Origin: Pithys albifrons albifrons
Taxonomy: Eukaryota; Chordata; Aves; Passeriformes; Thamnophilidae
Length of the DNA stretch: 64,000 nt
Assembly: GCF_047495875.1 (NCBI RefSeq)
Contig: NC_092463.1
Coordinates: 25,099,224-25,163,223, forward strand
Direction: 5' to 3'
A model generated the notes under the pieces. That model saw only the letters and a program-made list of their open reading frames with translations. It did not search any database and was not told the origin of the DNA. A program made the translations under genes and the position numbers. This document shows positions 61,681 through 64,000 of the stretch, in pieces. The first letter of the stretch is position 1. Every line of letters begins with the position of its first letter.

Positions 61681-64000
61681 CTCCTGCAGGCATAGGGCAT
61701 GGTACAGACACAGTAGACTGTAAAATCCAACAGGATTTGCCTGTAACCAGGTGCATACACAGAATTTCAGAGCTCTATTTTTGTTGGAAGAGCATAGGTT
61801 CATAGGAGAGAACAACTGGATCCTAGGTGTGCCCCATGAACACGGAAGTTCGTAATGAAGGCATGGACCAGTTCAATCTGTGGAACAGTGAGGACCTGTC
61901 TGCACACTCCAGCATCCTCAAAGTAAATTCCAAAATCCATTTTTGACAGAAATAAACAAAAATATGTAGAGGGGGAAAAAAAGAATGCTGTAAATGAGAA
62001 TAAAAGACTGTATCCCAGAGAGTGAAATCAAAGCTAAAATATTTCAGATTTTCTTCTTCATTACTACTTTTTTTGTTTACAGGTTCTGGTAATGAGAATT
62101 CCAGAACCATGAATAAAACCTATACAGGATTATAAACCTTTAAAATACAAATGCTAGCCATAGAAATAGAACTTGTGTCTTCTGGAGTCAAGAAATTTTG
62201 TATTTAAAAATAACAAGATTCTTCACTTATCTGCAAAATATGCTGGAAATATTTTAATTAAATGTTGAGTTAAAAAAAATAAATTATAAATGTCAGCCTT
62301 AGAATCTGCTTTAAAAAAAGATTGCTGCTTGTAGTGCTGGGTGTGCCTAGCAGCATATGGAGCATATTCATTTTCCAGCATAGTTTTTTGGCTTAATACA
62401 GTGAAGACTGCATTAGTGATTGTTGTCATGACATTTCCCCCTGCACCATTAAAGTGTTTTCATCCAAGCATCCCCAGCTATTATTGAAATAACATGATTT
62501 CCAAGTTACATGAACTTGCCCCTTGCCTGAGGTAATAGGTTCATGAGGCATTTATATGGAAAACAATGTTTCATTATTAGCAGTAAAAATACAAAAGTCT
62601 TCATAATAGACTTCATTGCAACTTGTCCATGACTCTGCTTTATTTTTCTGTTCTGATGTTGATGAGAAGGAACAGCATTTGTGCTGTGGTAGTGTAGCAC
62701 TAAGCAAATTTTATTCTCATAACAGCTTCCACAGTGTTCAGCCATCAGAGCGTTGTGGCAAACCCCAGTAGTGCCATCTGAAACACTCATCTTGTGACTC
62801 TTCTCTCATTGGCAACTGCCTCTGTTCTCAGTGCCTAATGTCTGCACCCCTTGCAGGGTTTCTGTAGGATACCAGCTGATTCCAAGGCAAATTTACTTTT
62901 TTAATAAAATTGAAATGAACAGCCAGCATAATAGTGGAGGCAGTGGATTGCTCTGAAGCAAAACATGCAGCACAATGGACACACAGTGGAGTGGCTGGTT
63001 CAGCAACTGGAAAGGCTTCTCTTTCTCTGTTTTGACTACAGAAGATGCCTATGATGATTAAATTCTTCTATTAGCTGTGTCAGATAAACACCCAAAGCCT
63101 TCATAACATCTTTGCCACAGGTGCCTGTGCCATGCTGTTCTACTCCAATCATAGACACTAGCAACACACTGCACCTTGGTCACTTAAGATCTTGAAAAGA
63201 CTCTTACAACAAAAGATAAAAAAAGGCTATTTTGCAGCACACCTGAGAAAGACATTCCAGCAAAACAATATTTTAAATTATCAGATGGCTACTAAAAGCT
63301 CTTCCCAGGTGATCAAAGGGTGTTTGCTGGTTCATTCTTCTGAAAAAAACCCCTGAAGTTAAAACGAGTGAAAACATATATAATATAGATCAGAAGAAGC
63401 TGACATAGTTTGCTGATACATACTTTGTCATGTATGTGTAGCAAATCAAATCACATTTCTGATCATTCGTTTTTATCAGAAGCTAGGACATGTAATTTTT
63501 TCTGTGTTTGCTTTTGCTAATTCTGACTGTTTTCTGCCAGGTTGTTCTATTCCTCATATTAAAGATTTAATAAAAAGGAAAAAATATATTCCCAGTCTAA
63601 AACTCAATAGTCTATTTATTCAAATTGACAAAAAAGGGCATTAAAACTCAGGTACTGCATGTTAATCAACCCTGAAACTTACATCGGCATGGAAATAATA
63701 CTATGGTACAGGAATGTGTTTAGGGACATTGATTCAAATAAAGATCAAGCATCCTCTGAAGTCATTTCTGACTAATATTGTTCCCCTTGAAAGGGAATCC
63801 TCATATAAGTAAAGTTTTCTTCATAAGGAGATTTTTTTTTGAGAAAAAAATTGTAAATGGACACAATTACGTGTTAGCATGATTATTCACTTACATAGGC
63901 TGATCAGCCAAGTGCATTGGAAGGGAAGAACACTGCAACATGTTTAAGGCTATGAAACATAAATTACAATTACTGGTTTAGAAGCAGTGAATACCTGAAG
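61681..64000. other. Unique AT-rich sequence, no supported gene
   Basis: No gene, RNA or repeat family recognised to the end of the window. Confidence 0.55.

Noticed and set aside
61092..61760. 222-codon minus-strand open frame
   Set aside because: It is antisense to the CR1 3' portion, and the CR1 sense strand carries the recognisable reverse transcriptase pieces. No independent domain is seen.
1..64000. CRISPR arrays, bacterial operons, tRNA genes
   Set aside because: No spaced direct-repeat array, no operon-like gene packing and no cloverleaf with A and B boxes was seen; the repeat content is avian.

Overview
The window looks like non-coding, AT-rich DNA from a bird genome, either intergenic or deep intronic. 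The avian call rests on repeats recognised by eye. There are several CR1 LINE fragments with the typical ATTCTGTGATTCTGTGA-type 3' end. There are also two copies of the avian ERVL-type LTR that begins TGTCATGGTTTAAC on this strand and ends CCAGGACA. I find no intact host protein-coding gene, tRNA or functional rRNA gene. Most open frames are short and chance-like, lie inside repeats, or are antisense shadows.

Layout. 1-13873: unique AT-rich sequence with two minus-strand CR1 tails (4386-4512, 10457-10522). 13879-14732: an 854-bp solo LTR with an exact 5-bp target duplication and an internal TA microsatellite. 14738-17214: unique sequence with a CA/TA microsatellite. 17223-21216: an apparently full-length, dead RTE-type LINE on the plus strand. 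21225-25760: unique. 25761-26357: ERVL-type LTR. 26551-26655: CR1 tail. 30006-30363: a 358-nt all-purine run containing 65 perfect GAGAG units. 38055-38387: a SINE with a 5S rRNA-derived head and a body and tail copied from the same kind of RTE LINE. 39908-40372: truncated ERVL-type LTR. 41483-42441: CR1 3' portion. 57992-58554: another solo LTR. 60064-61680: CR1 reverse-transcriptase fragment. The rest is unique sequence.

The most interesting content is the RTE/SINE pair. The LINE keeps its 5' end. Its first ~145 nt can be drawn as an HDV-like self-cleaving ribozyme (P1, P2, P3 with a UNNUCG-type L3, a long P4, and a C-A-A-A J4/2). It carries endonuclease and reverse-transcriptase regions and a C-terminal C2HC finger, and ends in a short hairpin plus an ATG/AAG-type tail. 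It is inactivated by a frameshift, a nonsense codon and loss of a catalytic Asp. About 17 kb away, the SINE joins a 5S rRNA-like pol III promoter head to ~130 bp of the LINE 5' leader and ~45 bp of the LINE 3' end, between 16-bp target duplications. This is the architecture expected of a parasite of the LINE machinery. All assignments were made by reading the sequence; no database search was possible.
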